Shown piece by piece: positions 1-8,864 of a stretch of DNA of 64,000 nucleotides. The stretch is taken from positions 62,001-126,000 of the forward strand of contig NZ_JBHRXV010000006.1 of NCBI RefSeq assembly GCF_042648405.1, in the 5' to 3' direction. The notes under the pieces were generated by a model. That model had not been told where the DNA came from and searched no databases. It saw only the letters and a list, made by a program, of their open reading frames with translations. Within the stretch, counting starts at the first letter, position 1; each line of letters begins with the position of its first letter. The translations under genes and the position numbers were made by a program. Source of the DNA: Sphingoaurantiacus capsulatus. Its GTDB lineage: Bacteria; Pseudomonadota; Alphaproteobacteria; Sphingomonadales; Sphingomonadaceae.

Positions 1-1446
<1,446 letters not shown>

Positions 1447-1472
1447 TACCGAAAAAGCTTGGGAGAGCTTGA

Positions 1473-1494
1473 GGGCGGGGAGCGATCCCCGCCC
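1473..1494 (+). terminator. Hairpin terminator after ftsH
   Basis: A perfect 9-bp GC stem (1473-1481 with 1486-1494) closes a GCGA tetraloop 26 nt after the ftsH stop and is followed by TTCGTCTATTT. The T tract is weak, as is common in GC-rich alphaproteobacteria. The next gene is convergent and stops at 1500, so the hairpin may serve both strands. Confidence 0.7.
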
Positions 1495-1499
1495 TTCGT

Positions 1500-1835
1500 C
1501 TATTTGGCGCGCAGCACGCTCCAGATCAGCCACGCCCAGCCGATCATCATCAAGGTGCCGCCGACCGGCGCCAGCATGCCGAGCGCGCGAACGCCCGCCA
1601 GTGCGATGACGTAGAGCGACGCGGAGAAGATCAGCGCACCCACCGTCATCGCCCAGGCGCTGCCTTGCGACCGACCCGCCACCGCGAACGCTGCGGCGGC
1701 ATGGGTGAGGCCATAGGTGGCGCCGGTGGCGATCCACGCCTTCGCCTGCGGGTCGGTGATGCCATGCGCGCCGAACGCGCCGACGAGGACGCCGAGCAGG
1801 CCGTTCAGCGCGGCGAGGGCGAGTAGCGGCTTCAG
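1500..1835 (-). CDS. DUF423 family small membrane protein
   Basis: A 111-residue hydrophobic protein with about four membrane segments and the family pattern LAALNGLLGVLVGAFGAHG near the N-terminus, then ATGATYGLTHAAA and a C-terminal GGTLMMIGWAWLIW. DUF423 proteins are inner-membrane proteins of unknown function. No ATG, GTG or TTG lies in a sensible place upstream of the conserved start. The best fit is CTG at 1835-1833 (CTG AAG CCG CTA), which overlaps the TGA stop of the upstream acyl-CoA dehydrogenase as CTGA, imitating the usual ATGA coupling overlap. Alternatively a one-base sequence error or recent mutation changed ATG to CTG. The gene call is firm; the start is not. Confidence 0.8.
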   Translation of the reverse strand: MKPLLALAALNGLLGVLVGAFGAHGITDPQAKAWIATGATYGLTHAAAAFAVAGRSQGSAWAMTVGALIFSASLYVIALAGVRALGMLAPVGGTLMMIGWAWLIWSVLRAK

Positions 1836-2983
1836 TTTGCCGTTCGCATCATCTCGCGGGCGACGATCATCCGCATGATCTCGTTGGTGCCCTCGAGGAT
1901 TTGGTGGACGCGCAGGTCGCGGAACAGCTTCTCGATCGGATAATCCTGCAGATAGCCGTAGCCGCCGTGCAGCTGCAGCGCCCGGTCGACCACCGCCATG
2001 CCGGTGTCGGTGGCGAGGCGCTTCGCCATCGCCGCGAACTTGGTCTTGTCGGGCGCGCCGGCGCTCACTTTGGCGGCGGCGGCGTAGAGCAGGATGCGCG
2101 CCGCCTCCAGCTCGGTCGCCATGTCGGCGAGGCGGAACTGGGTGTTCTGGAAGTCGGCGATCGCCTTGCCGAACTGGCTGCGCTGCCGCGTGTAGGCGAG
2201 CGTCTCATCGATGGCGCGCTGCGCGCCGCCGAGCGAGCAGGCGCCGATGTTGAGCCGTCCGCCGTCGAGGCCGGCCATCGCGATGGCGAAGCCCTGCCCT
2301 TCCGCGCCGACCAGATTCTCGACCGGGACCTTCGCGCCGTCGAAATTCACCTGGCTGGTCGGCTGGTTCTTCCAGCCCATCTTGCGCTCGTTGGCGCCGA
2401 AGCTGACGCCCGGCGTGTCCTTGTCGATGACCAGACAGGAGATGCCCTTCGGCCCCGCCTCACCGGTGCGCACCATCGTCACATAGACGTCGTTGGCGCC
2501 GCCGCCCGAGATGAACGCCTTCGATCCGCTGACCACATAATGATCACCCTCGCGCACCGCGCGCGTCTTCAGCGCCGCCGCGTCGGAGCCCGAGCCCGGC
2601 TCGGTCAGGCAATAGCTGGCGATCTTGTCCATGGTCACGAGGCTCGGCAGATATTTCGCCTTCACCGCCTCGCTGCCGAAGCAGTCGATCATCCAGCTCG
2701 CCATGTTGTGGATCGAGATGAACGCCGAGGTGGAGGGGCAGCCATAGGCCATCGCCTCCATGATCAGCGCCGATTCGAGCCGCCCGAGCCCGATGCCGCC
2801 CGATCCTTCCGACACATAGATCGCGCCGAAGCCGAGTTCGGCGGCGGCCTTGATGGTGTCGCGCGGGAAGAAAGCCTTCTCGTCCCACTCCGCCGCGAAG
2901 GGCGTGATCGCGTCGGCGGTGAAGCGCTGCGCCATTTCCTGGATCGCGCGCTGGTCCTCGGTGAGGGCGAATTGATCGGTCAT
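1832..2983 (-). CDS. Acyl-CoA dehydrogenase (isobutyryl-CoA dehydrogenase-like)
   Basis: A 383-residue FAD flavoprotein of the acyl-CoA dehydrogenase family, full length. The start chosen is the ATG giving MTDQFALTEDQ, which matches family N-termini; an in-frame start ten codons upstream is possible. Recognisable are CLTEPGSGSDAAALKT (flavin/substrate contact), GGRLNIGACSLG, RQRSQFGKAI, LHGGYGYLQDYPIEKLFRD and the C-terminal HQILEGTNEIMR, whose Glu region holds the catalytic base in this clade. It oxidises short branched acyl-CoA to the 2-enoyl-CoA and passes electrons to ETF. Nearby mmsA suggests valine catabolism, making isobutyryl-CoA the likely substrate; this is inference from context. 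The upstream gap is filled by a large inverted repeat. Confidence 0.9.
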   Translation of the reverse strand: MTDQFALTEDQRAIQEMAQRFTADAITPFAAEWDEKAFFPRDTIKAAAELGFGAIYVSEGSGGIGLGRLESALIMEAMAYGCPSTSAFISIHNMASWMIDCFGSEAVKAKYLPSLVTMDKIASYCLTEPGSGSDAAALKTRAVREGDHYVVSGSKAFISGGGANDVYVTMVRTGEAGPKGISCLVIDKDTPGVSFGANERKMGWKNQPTSQVNFDGAKVPVENLVGAEGQGFAIAMAGLDGGRLNIGACSLGGAQRAIDETLAYTRQRSQFGKAIADFQNTQFRLADMATELEAARILLYAAAAKVSAGAPDKTKFAAMAKRLATDTGMAVVDRALQLHGGYGYLQDYPIEKLFRDLRVHQILEGTNEIMRMIVAREMMRTAN

Positions 2984-3038
2984 GTCGGGGCTATAGCCGA
3001 AGCCAGCGCCCAAGGTGAAGCCGTAAGCGAGCGAACCA

Positions 3039-3311
3039 AGGGCCTGCCTTCCGAGTTCGCGACGGCCGTGACACGGCGGGCTTCGTTGTCCGGCGAGGAG
3101 TTAGGAGGAGAGCGATGCTTGAGCATCGTGACCGACGACACGACGACGTCCGGGCGGCGAATGACGCCGTGCCGCGGAGCGGTCGCCGTCTGAGCCGCTT
3201 TGGGGGTGTCGCCGTCGCTCGTCGGGCCACTTGGCCCGCCGCCGCTCCCGCTCCTACCCAAAGCGGCTCAGACGGCGATCCCGGCCATCGCGAACTCGGA
3301 AGGCAGGCCCT
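3039..3311. repeat. Nested inverted-repeat element filling the fixJ/acyl-CoA dehydrogenase gap
   Basis: Two inverted-repeat pairs share one axis. Outer arms 3039-3067 and 3283-3311 match at 28 of 29 positions; inner arms 3181-3204 and 3257-3280 match at 23 of 24. On the right side the two arms are adjacent (2 nt apart), while on the left they are separated by 113 nt (3068-3180), as if one continuous arm of about 55 nt had been split by an insertion. The intervening segment has its own hairpin, CGATGCT-TG-AGCATCG (3113-3128). The right arm ends on the stop codon of the response regulator gene. This accounts for nearly all of the 326 bp without a gene (2984-3309). No transposase is present. Confidence 0.85.
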
Positions 3312-3924
3312 ATGCCCCGCTGAATCCCGCCTCATGGGCCACGCGCAGCGCCTCGGGCAGCGATCGGGCGCCCAGCCGCTCCATCAGATTGGCGCGGTGC
3401 ATCTCGACGGTGCGCGGGCTGACGTTCAACTGGCGGGCGATACTCTTGTTCGAGCCGCCGGCCATCAGCCCGTGCAGCACCTCATTCTCGCGCGGGGTCA
3501 GCCGCGCGATACGTTTCTTCGAATCCTGAATGTCGGTGACCTGCGCCGCCGACACCCGCAGGCCGCGCTTCACCGCGTCGAGCAGCGCCACCGGGCGATA
3601 GGGCTTTTCGAGGAAATCGGTGGCGCCCGTTTTCATCGCCAGCACCGCCGTCGCCACGTCGCCGTGGCCGGTCACCATGATCACCGACAGGTTGGAGCCG
3701 CGCTTCACCATCATCGCTTGCACGTCGAGCCCGTTCGGCCCCGGCATGCAGATGTCGAGAAGGACGCAGCCCCCGCCATGAAGGTCGGCCTCGTCGAGAA
3801 ACTCACGGCCCGACACGAAGGCCTGGGGTTCATAGCCGGCCGTGGCCAACAGCGTATGTGTCGCCTCGCGCACGGCGACATCATCGTCGACCACATAGAC
3901 CGAGCGGGGTCCGAATGGAGTCAT
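3310..3924 (-). CDS. FixJ-type two-component response regulator (orphan)
   Basis: A 204-residue regulator with an N-terminal receiver domain (acidic pocket VDDD, phospho-acceptor in CVLLDICMPG, Thr in IMVTGHGD, Lys in FLEKPY) and a C-terminal LuxR/GerE helix-turn-helix (LTPRENEVLHGLMAGGSNKSIARQL then VSPRTVEMHRANLMERLG). This is the FixJ/NarL arrangement: phosphorylation of the Asp should release the DNA-binding domain. FixJ-type regulators usually act with a PAS-containing FixL-like histidine kinase, and none is encoded in this window. The target genes are unknown. It is transcribed towards the acyl-CoA dehydrogenase gene but is separated from it by the inverted-repeat element. Confidence 0.92.
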   Translation of the reverse strand: MTPFGPRSVYVVDDDVAVREATHTLLATAGYEPQAFVSGREFLDEADLHGGGCVLLDICMPGPNGLDVQAMMVKRGSNLSVIMVTGHGDVATAVLAMKTGATDFLEKPYRPVALLDAVKRGLRVSAAQVTDIQDSKKRIARLTPRENEVLHGLMAGGSNKSIARQLNVSPRTVEMHRANLMERLGARSLPEALRVAHEAGFSGA

Positions 3925-4033
3925 GGGTGTTCCGTCTGGCAGCGCGACAACAACTAGGCCGGCCGGGGCCGATAAGCGCCCCGGCGGTCCTGTTCATCTA
4001 CATGAAGCCGTTCTCGTGTCCAAATAGCCTAGG

Positions 4034-4297
4034 TTAGTCGGCCGACTCTTCGGCTTTGGGGGTGTCCTTGAAATAGGGTTCCACCGTGCCTTTCAGCTTC
4101 AATGTCATGGGGTTGCCATGACGGTCACGGCTGGCGCCGGCGGCCACGCGGATCCAGCCTTCGCTGACGCAATATTCCTCCACATTGGTCTTTTCGACGC
4201 CATTGAAGCGAATCCCGACGCCGCGCTCGAGAAGCGCAGGGTCGCAATGCGGGTCCTTGGGGTTGGTCGACAGACGGTCGGGGGGCGTTTCGCTCAT
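4034..4297 (-). CDS. DUF3297 family protein
   Basis: A small soluble protein of 87 residues with the conserved core HCDPALLERGVGIRFNG followed by NVEEYCVSEGWIRV and a GNPMTLKLKGTVEPYF strand. Proteins like this are widespread single-copy genes in proteobacteria, usually labelled DUF3297, with no established function. The gene sits 18 nt downstream of mmsA on the same strand, so the two are probably co-transcribed. No membrane segment or signal peptide is visible. Confidence 0.85.
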   Translation of the reverse strand: MSETPPDRLSTNPKDPHCDPALLERGVGIRFNGVEKTNVEEYCVSEGWIRVAAGASRDRHGNPMTLKLKGTVEPYFKDTPKAEESAD

Positions 4298-4315
4298 GGT
4301 CTCTTGGCTTTCAGT

Positions 4316-5815
4316 TTAGCGCATCGTCGGGATGATGAAGCTGCTGTCGGTGACGGGTCCGCCTGCGGGCCAGCGCTGGGTGATGGTCTTGACCTTGGTG
4401 AAGAAGCGGATGCCTTCCGGGCCATGCTGGTTGGTGTCGCCGAAGGCGGAGCGCTTCCAGCCGCCAAAAGTGTGGTAGGCCACCGGCACCGGGATCGGCA
4501 CGTTGATGCCGACCATGCCGACCTCGACGTTCGCGGCGAACTCCCGCGCCGCGGCGCCGTTGCGGGTGAAGATGGCGACGCCGTTGCCGTACTGGTGGTT
4601 GGTCGGCAGCGCGAGCGCCTCCTCGAAGCTCTGCGCGCGCACCATCTGCAGGACAGGGCCGAAGATCTCTTCCTTGTAGCTCTGCATGTCGGGGGTAACG
4701 CGGTCGAAGAAGGTCGGGCCGACGAAGAAGCCGTCCTCATGCCCCTGCAGCTTGAAGCCCCGGCCGTCGACCACCAGCTCGGCGCCTTCTCGCACCCCCA
4801 TCTCGATATAGCTCTCGACCTTCGCTTTATGGGCGGCGTTGATCACCGGGCCGTAGTGCGCATCCGCATCGGTGCTGACACCGAGGCGCAGCTTCTCGAT
4901 CTCGGGCAGCAGCCGATCCTTCAAGGCCTGTGCGGTCTGGTCGCCCACGGGGACCACCACGGGCAGCGCCATGCAGCGCTCGCCCGCCGAGCCGAAGGCG
5001 GCGCCGACGAGGTCGGCCACCGTCTGGTCGAGGTCGGCGTCGGGGAGCACGATGCCGTGGTTCTTGGCGCCGCCCATCGCCTGCACCCGCTTCCCCGCGG
5101 CAACGCCGCGCTGGTAGACATAGTGGGCGATATCGCTCGACCCGACAAAGCTCACCGCCTTGATGTCCTGATGATCGAGGATGGCGTCGACCACCGTCTT
5201 GTCGCCCTGCACGACGTTGAGGACACCCTCGGGCAGCCCCGCTTCCATCATCAGCTCGGCGAGGCGCACCGGCACGCTCGGATCACGCTCGCTCGGCTTC
5301 AGGATGAAGGCGTTGCCGCACGCAATCGCCACCCCGAACATCCACATCGGGATCATCGCCGGGAAGTTGAACGGGGTGATGCCGGCGACCACACCGAGCG
5401 GCTGGCGCATCGAATAGACGTCGATCCCCGGACCCGCGCCCTGCGTGTACTCGCCCTTCAACAGATGCGGGATGCCGCAGGCGAACTCGATGACCTCGAG
5501 CCCGCGCTGGATGTCGCCCTTGGAGTCCGCGATCACCTTGCCGTGCTCCGACGACAGCAGATGCGCCAGTTCGTCCATATTGGCTTCCAAGAGCCGCTTG
5601 AACTCGAACATCACCCGCGCGCGACGCTGCGGGTTGGTCGCCGCCCAGCCGCGCTGCGCTTCCACGGCGACGGCGACCGCGCGGTCCAGCTCCTCGACGG
5701 TGCCGAGGCCCACCCGCGCCTGCACCTGGCCCGTGTTGGGGTCGAACACGTCGCCGAAGCGGCCCGAGGCGGACGCGACGGCAGAGCCGGAAATGAAATG
5801 ATGGATGCTACGCAT
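4316..5815 (-). CDS. mmsA: Methylmalonate-semialdehyde dehydrogenase (CoA-acylating)
   Basis: A 499-residue aldehyde dehydrogenase of the MmsA clade, which converts (methyl)malonate semialdehyde plus CoA and NAD+ to propionyl- or acetyl-CoA, CO2 and NADH in valine and myo-inositol breakdown. Visible: GVVAGITPFNFPAMIPMW, the NAD-binding VSFVGSS segment, the catalytic Cys in GSAGERCMALP, GPVINAAHK, and the clade-typical C-terminus GWKRSAFGDTNQHG then GIRFFTKVKT. The start used (MRSIHHFISG) gives the normal length and overlaps the end of the upstream antiporter gene by 8 nt. The acyl-CoA dehydrogenase about 1.3 kb downstream on the same strand fits a branched-chain amino acid pathway, although a regulator and DUF3297 lie between. 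Confidence 0.95.
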   Translation of the reverse strand: MRSIHHFISGSAVASASGRFGDVFDPNTGQVQARVGLGTVEELDRAVAVAVEAQRGWAATNPQRRARVMFEFKRLLEANMDELAHLLSSEHGKVIADSKGDIQRGLEVIEFACGIPHLLKGEYTQGAGPGIDVYSMRQPLGVVAGITPFNFPAMIPMWMFGVAIACGNAFILKPSERDPSVPVRLAELMMEAGLPEGVLNVVQGDKTVVDAILDHQDIKAVSFVGSSDIAHYVYQRGVAAGKRVQAMGGAKNHGIVLPDADLDQTVADLVGAAFGSAGERCMALPVVVPVGDQTAQALKDRLLPEIEKLRLGVSTDADAHYGPVINAAHKAKVESYIEMGVREGAELVVDGRGFKLQGHEDGFFVGPTFFDRVTPDMQSYKEEIFGPVLQMVRAQSFEEALALPTNHQYGNGVAIFTRNGAAAREFAANVEVGMVGINVPIPVPVAYHTFGGWKRSAFGDTNQHGPEGIRFFTKVKTITQRWPAGGPVTDSSFIIPTMR

Positions 5816-7616
5816 TGCTCGGGGCCTCATCCTGCTCGTCGCCGGCGAAGGGAATTTCGCCGACGGCGTCGTTGATGGTCTTGCGCGCCGGGTAGACGAG
5901 ATGGCGCCCTGCGAGCAAGTCGCCGCTCGACATCTGCACGGCGAGCCGTTCCGCATCCAGGCGGCGATACTCGGTCTCGATGGCGTCGATGGTCGGATCG
6001 TCGGTGCCGAGCGCCTTTAGCGCCTGCCGCCCCATCGCCACCGCCGACTCGAACACCTCGCGCACCACCAGCTCGACATCTGCCTGCCGCAGCGCGATCA
6101 GATGACGGCGGTCGAACGCGCGGGCGAGCAGCTGCGCCTGCGGGAACGCCTCGCGCACGCTATGCAGCGCATCGGCCCCCAGCCAGCCGCCGTCGGCGGC
6201 GAACACGATCATGTCGACATGGTCGGCCCCGGCGGCGCGCAGCACGTCGACGCGCCGGCCGTCGCCATAATAGACCTTGATGCCGAACTGGCCGGTCAGC
6301 TCGATCTGCGAGGGTTTCAGGTCGATCAAGGTCACCTCGACGCCGCGCCCGCGCAGCATGCGCTCGACGCCCTGCCCGAAGCGGCCATAGCCGACGATGA
6401 TGACGCGGCAGCCGGCAGCGGCGCTTGGCCCGGCGAGCGTCACCGGCGCCTCGCGCGCCGTCACCAGCCCGCCCAGTCGGATGACCAGCGGCGTCAGCGC
6501 CATCGATACGGTGACCACTGCGCCGAACAGGCTGGCCGCCGCCGGCGACAGCAGCAAGCCCCGCTCGGCCGCCCCGAACAGCACGAAGCCGAACTCGCCG
6601 CCCTGCGACAGCAGCAGCCCCATCGGCAGCGCCGCGCGCCACGGCGATCCGAACAGCCGCGCCAGCCCGACGATGATGGCCGTCTTCACCGCCATCACCC
6701 CCACCGCCAGCGCGACGATCAGCGCCCAGCGGTCGGCAAGGATGGTGAGGTCGAGCGTCATGCCGACCGAGATGAAGAACAGGCCGAGCAGCAGGCCCCT
6801 GAATGGCTCGATGTCCGCTTCCAGCTCGTGCCGGTAGTTGGAATCGGCGAGCATCACGCCCGCGACGAAGGCGCCGAGCGCCATCGACAAGCCAAGGCTC
6901 GCCATCAGGAAGGCGCTGCCCAGCACCGCCAGCAGCGCCGCGATCACGAACGCCTCGCGCGCGCCCAACTCGGCGATCACCCTGAACAGCGGGTTCATCA
7001 GATAGCGGCCGGCGAGCGCCAGCCCACCGATCGCCGCAACGGTGTAAACCGCCTGCATCCACCCCGAGGTCGCGCCGGCATCGGGCGTCCGGCTCAGCGC
7101 CGCGACGATGGTCAGCATCGGCACAATCGACAGGTCCTGGAACAGCAGCATCGAGAAGCTGCGCTCGCCCATCGGCGTATTGAGCTGCTGCCGCTCCGAC
7201 AAGAGCTGGATGACCAGCGCGGTGGAGGACAGCGCCAGCGGCAGGCCAACGACCAGCGCCGCCTGCCAGGTGAGCCCGGTCACCGCCAGCAGCAGCCCGG
7301 TGATGGCCAAGCCGCACAATGCCACCTGCAGCAGCCCCAGCCCGAAGATGTCAACGCGCAACTGCCACAGCCGCGCCGGGCGCAGCTCCAGCCCGATAAC
7401 GAACAGCAGCAGCACGATGCCGAACTCGGAGAAGGCGAGCGTCGACTGCGGGTTGGCGACAAGGCCGAACAGATGCGGCCCGATCAGCAGCCCGGCGGCA
7501 AGATAGCCGAGCACCGCTCCAAGCTTCAGCCGGTGAAACAGCGGCACCGCCACCGTCGCGGCGGCCAAATAGACCACGGCGTCGCGCAGCAGGGTCGGTT
7601 CGTGCGCGACCGCCAT
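5808..7616 (-). CDS. Kef-type cation:proton antiporter with TrkA-N domain
   Basis: A 602-residue protein of the CPA2 family. The first roughly 380 residues form a Na+/H+-exchanger-type membrane domain (LGYLAAGLLIGP, FSEFGIVLLLFVIGLEL, LSSTALVIQLL, LSQGGEFGFVLFG). This is followed by a cytoplasmic Rossmann domain (IIVGYGRFGQGVERML, then KVYYGDGRRVDVLRAAGAD) that binds NAD(H) or similar ligands and gates the channel. KefB and KefC export K+ in response to glutathione adducts; no KefF/KefG-type ancillary oxidoreductase lies beside it, so the exact ion and trigger are open. It starts 1 nt after the stop of the IscU-like gene (TGA-T-ATG), implying translational coupling, and overlaps mmsA by 8 nt. 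Confidence 0.9.
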   Translation of the reverse strand: MAVAHEPTLLRDAVVYLAAATVAVPLFHRLKLGAVLGYLAAGLLIGPHLFGLVANPQSTLAFSEFGIVLLLFVIGLELRPARLWQLRVDIFGLGLLQVALCGLAITGLLLAVTGLTWQAALVVGLPLALSSTALVIQLLSERQQLNTPMGERSFSMLLFQDLSIVPMLTIVAALSRTPDAGATSGWMQAVYTVAAIGGLALAGRYLMNPLFRVIAELGAREAFVIAALLAVLGSAFLMASLGLSMALGAFVAGVMLADSNYRHELEADIEPFRGLLLGLFFISVGMTLDLTILADRWALIVALAVGVMAVKTAIIVGLARLFGSPWRAALPMGLLLSQGGEFGFVLFGAAERGLLLSPAAASLFGAVVTVSMALTPLVIRLGGLVTAREAPVTLAGPSAAAGCRVIIVGYGRFGQGVERMLRGRGVEVTLIDLKPSQIELTGQFGIKVYYGDGRRVDVLRAAGADHVDMIVFAADGGWLGADALHSVREAFPQAQLLARAFDRRHLIALRQADVELVVREVFESAVAMGRQALKALGTDDPTIDAIETEYRRLDAERLAVQMSSGDLLAGRHLVYPARKTINDAVGEIPFAGDEQDEAPSNA

Positions 7617-7617
7617 A

Positions 7618-8046
7618 TCAGCGCCCCGCCGCGTCGGCCGCCGCATCGGCGGCGGTCTGGAAGGCGAGCAGGATCGACCCGTGGCGGCCCTTGTGCGGGC
7701 GGGCCGGCATCAGCGCCTCGATTCCCGGCCAGTCCCCCGGTGTCTCCGCCTCGCCCTTCAGATAGGCGGCCAGCGCATCGCGCGCGGCGGCCAGCTCCAG
7801 CGGCGTCTTGCCCAGCACCTCCGCCCCCATGATGGCCGCGGATGCCTGCCCCAGCGCACAGGCGCGCACCTCCTGCCCGAACCGCGCCACGCGGCCCGCC
7901 TCATCGAGATCGAGATCGACGATAATCCGGCTCCCGCAAATCGGGCTCACCCGCTGCACACTCGCCTGCGGCCCCTCGAGCCGCGCCTGATGCGGGATCG
8001 CCGCGGCAAGGCGCAGGATATGATTATTGTAGAGCGCCTCGGCCAT
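7618..8046 (-). CDS. IscU/NifU-N-like iron-sulfur scaffold family protein
   Basis: A 142-residue protein with the NifU-N fold pattern: an N-terminal helix (YNNHILRLAAAIP), a first Cys in SPICGSRIIVDL, a second in EVRACALGQASAAIM, then LAAARDALAAYLKGE. In true IscU/SufU scaffolds a third Cys follows near the C-terminus; here the matching stretch reads RPHKGRHGSILL, with His and Ser but no Cys. It may therefore bind a cluster or zinc differently, or serve as an accessory factor. It is translationally linked to the antiporter gene, and no other Fe-S assembly gene is adjacent. Family membership is solid, function uncertain. Confidence 0.8.
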   Translation of the reverse strand: MAEALYNNHILRLAAAIPHQARLEGPQASVQRVSPICGSRIIVDLDLDEAGRVARFGQEVRACALGQASAAIMGAEVLGKTPLELAAARDALAAYLKGEAETPGDWPGIEALMPARPHKGRHGSILLAFQTAADAAADAAGR

Positions 8047-8078
8047 TGCCGCCCTCTACTCGCTCGCGAGAGGCGCGG

Positions 8079-8864
8079 CTACTCCGCCGGGCGATACTCG
8101 GGCTTCACCAGCGTCGACACTTCGGGCTGCGGGAACACCCACAGCTCATAGCTGCCCTCGGCATAAGGGCCCGCGGTGTAGGGATCGAGATAGACCTTCA
8201 AACCGCCGGACGCATTCTCGTTCCAGCCGGCAAGCGTCACCGTCTGTTCGAGCAGCGGCGGGCAGGCGTCGAACTCGCCGCCGATCTTCACGCCGTCGCG
8301 CCGCTCGCTGCGTTCGCGGTCGAGCGCCTCGCAATAGGCCTTCTCGATCACCGGCTTCGCCTTCGCCCAGTCGGCGAACAGGTCGGGCAGCGCGAGGCGC
8401 TTGCCGATCTGCTTGTCCCAGATGATGCCGCGCGCGTAGTGCATGCCGTGCGCGCCGCCGGTGAAGGTGTCGGTGCTCGCGACGAGGCTGAGCAGCCGCG
8501 GCGTGTCCGCCTCCACCTTCCAGTCCTGTTGCCAATAATGGCCGAAGAACGGTGCATCGGGGCCGCGCGCCATGCGCTCCTCCTCGGCGCCCGCGCGCGC
8601 GTCTTCAAGCGCCTCCTGCGCCTCCTTGCGGAGCGCGGCCAGCAGCGGCGGGAAGGCGGCAACGTCGGGCACCATGCGCCAGCCGAAATCGAGCACCTCG
8701 CTCTGCTCGCGGATCAGCAGATCGCTAGCCGGGATCACCGCCGATGCGGCGGGCGCCTCGGCAGCAGGCTGCTCGGCCTTCGGCGCCTCGGGCGTGCTGC
8801 TGTCACAGGCGGCGACCGCCAGCAGCAGCATCGCGGCAAGGCCAAGCTTCAGGCGCGTTTCCAT
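8079..8864 (-). CDS. Lipoprotein with DUF4163/DUF3298 (RsiV-like) domains
   Basis: A 261-residue protein with a lipoprotein signal (VAAC, Cys20) and an Ala/Pro/Glu-rich linker, then a globular domain with the DUF3298 signature: the TFTGGAHGMHYARGIIWD segment, LALPDLFADW and the C-terminal YAEGSYELWVFPQ. This domain also occurs in the extracytoplasmic part of RsiV, where it binds lysozyme; whether this protein has such a role is unknown. Its start overlaps the end of cysS by 16 nt. A periplasm-facing envelope lipoprotein is the safest description. Confidence 0.8.
   Translation of the reverse strand: METRLKLGLAAMLLLAVAACDSSTPEAPKAEQPAAEAPAASAVIPASDLLIREQSEVLDFGWRMVPDVAAFPPLLAALRKEAQEALEDARAGAEEERMARGPDAPFFGHYWQQDWKVEADTPRLLSLVASTDTFTGGAHGMHYARGIIWDKQIGKRLALPDLFADWAKAKPVIEKAYCEALDRERSERRDGVKIGGEFDACPPLLEQTVTLAGWNENASGGLKVYLDPYTAGPYAEGSYELWVFPQPEVSTLVKPEYRPAE

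Noticed and set aside
3115..3957. Plus-strand open frame through the nested repeat and fixJ
   Set aside because: Its start lies within the inverted repeat and the rest is antisense to a complete response regulator.
4118..5875. Long open frame antisense to mmsA
   Set aside because: High GC keeps antisense frames open. The product is Arg/His/Ala-rich without domains, while the opposite strand has a complete MmsA.
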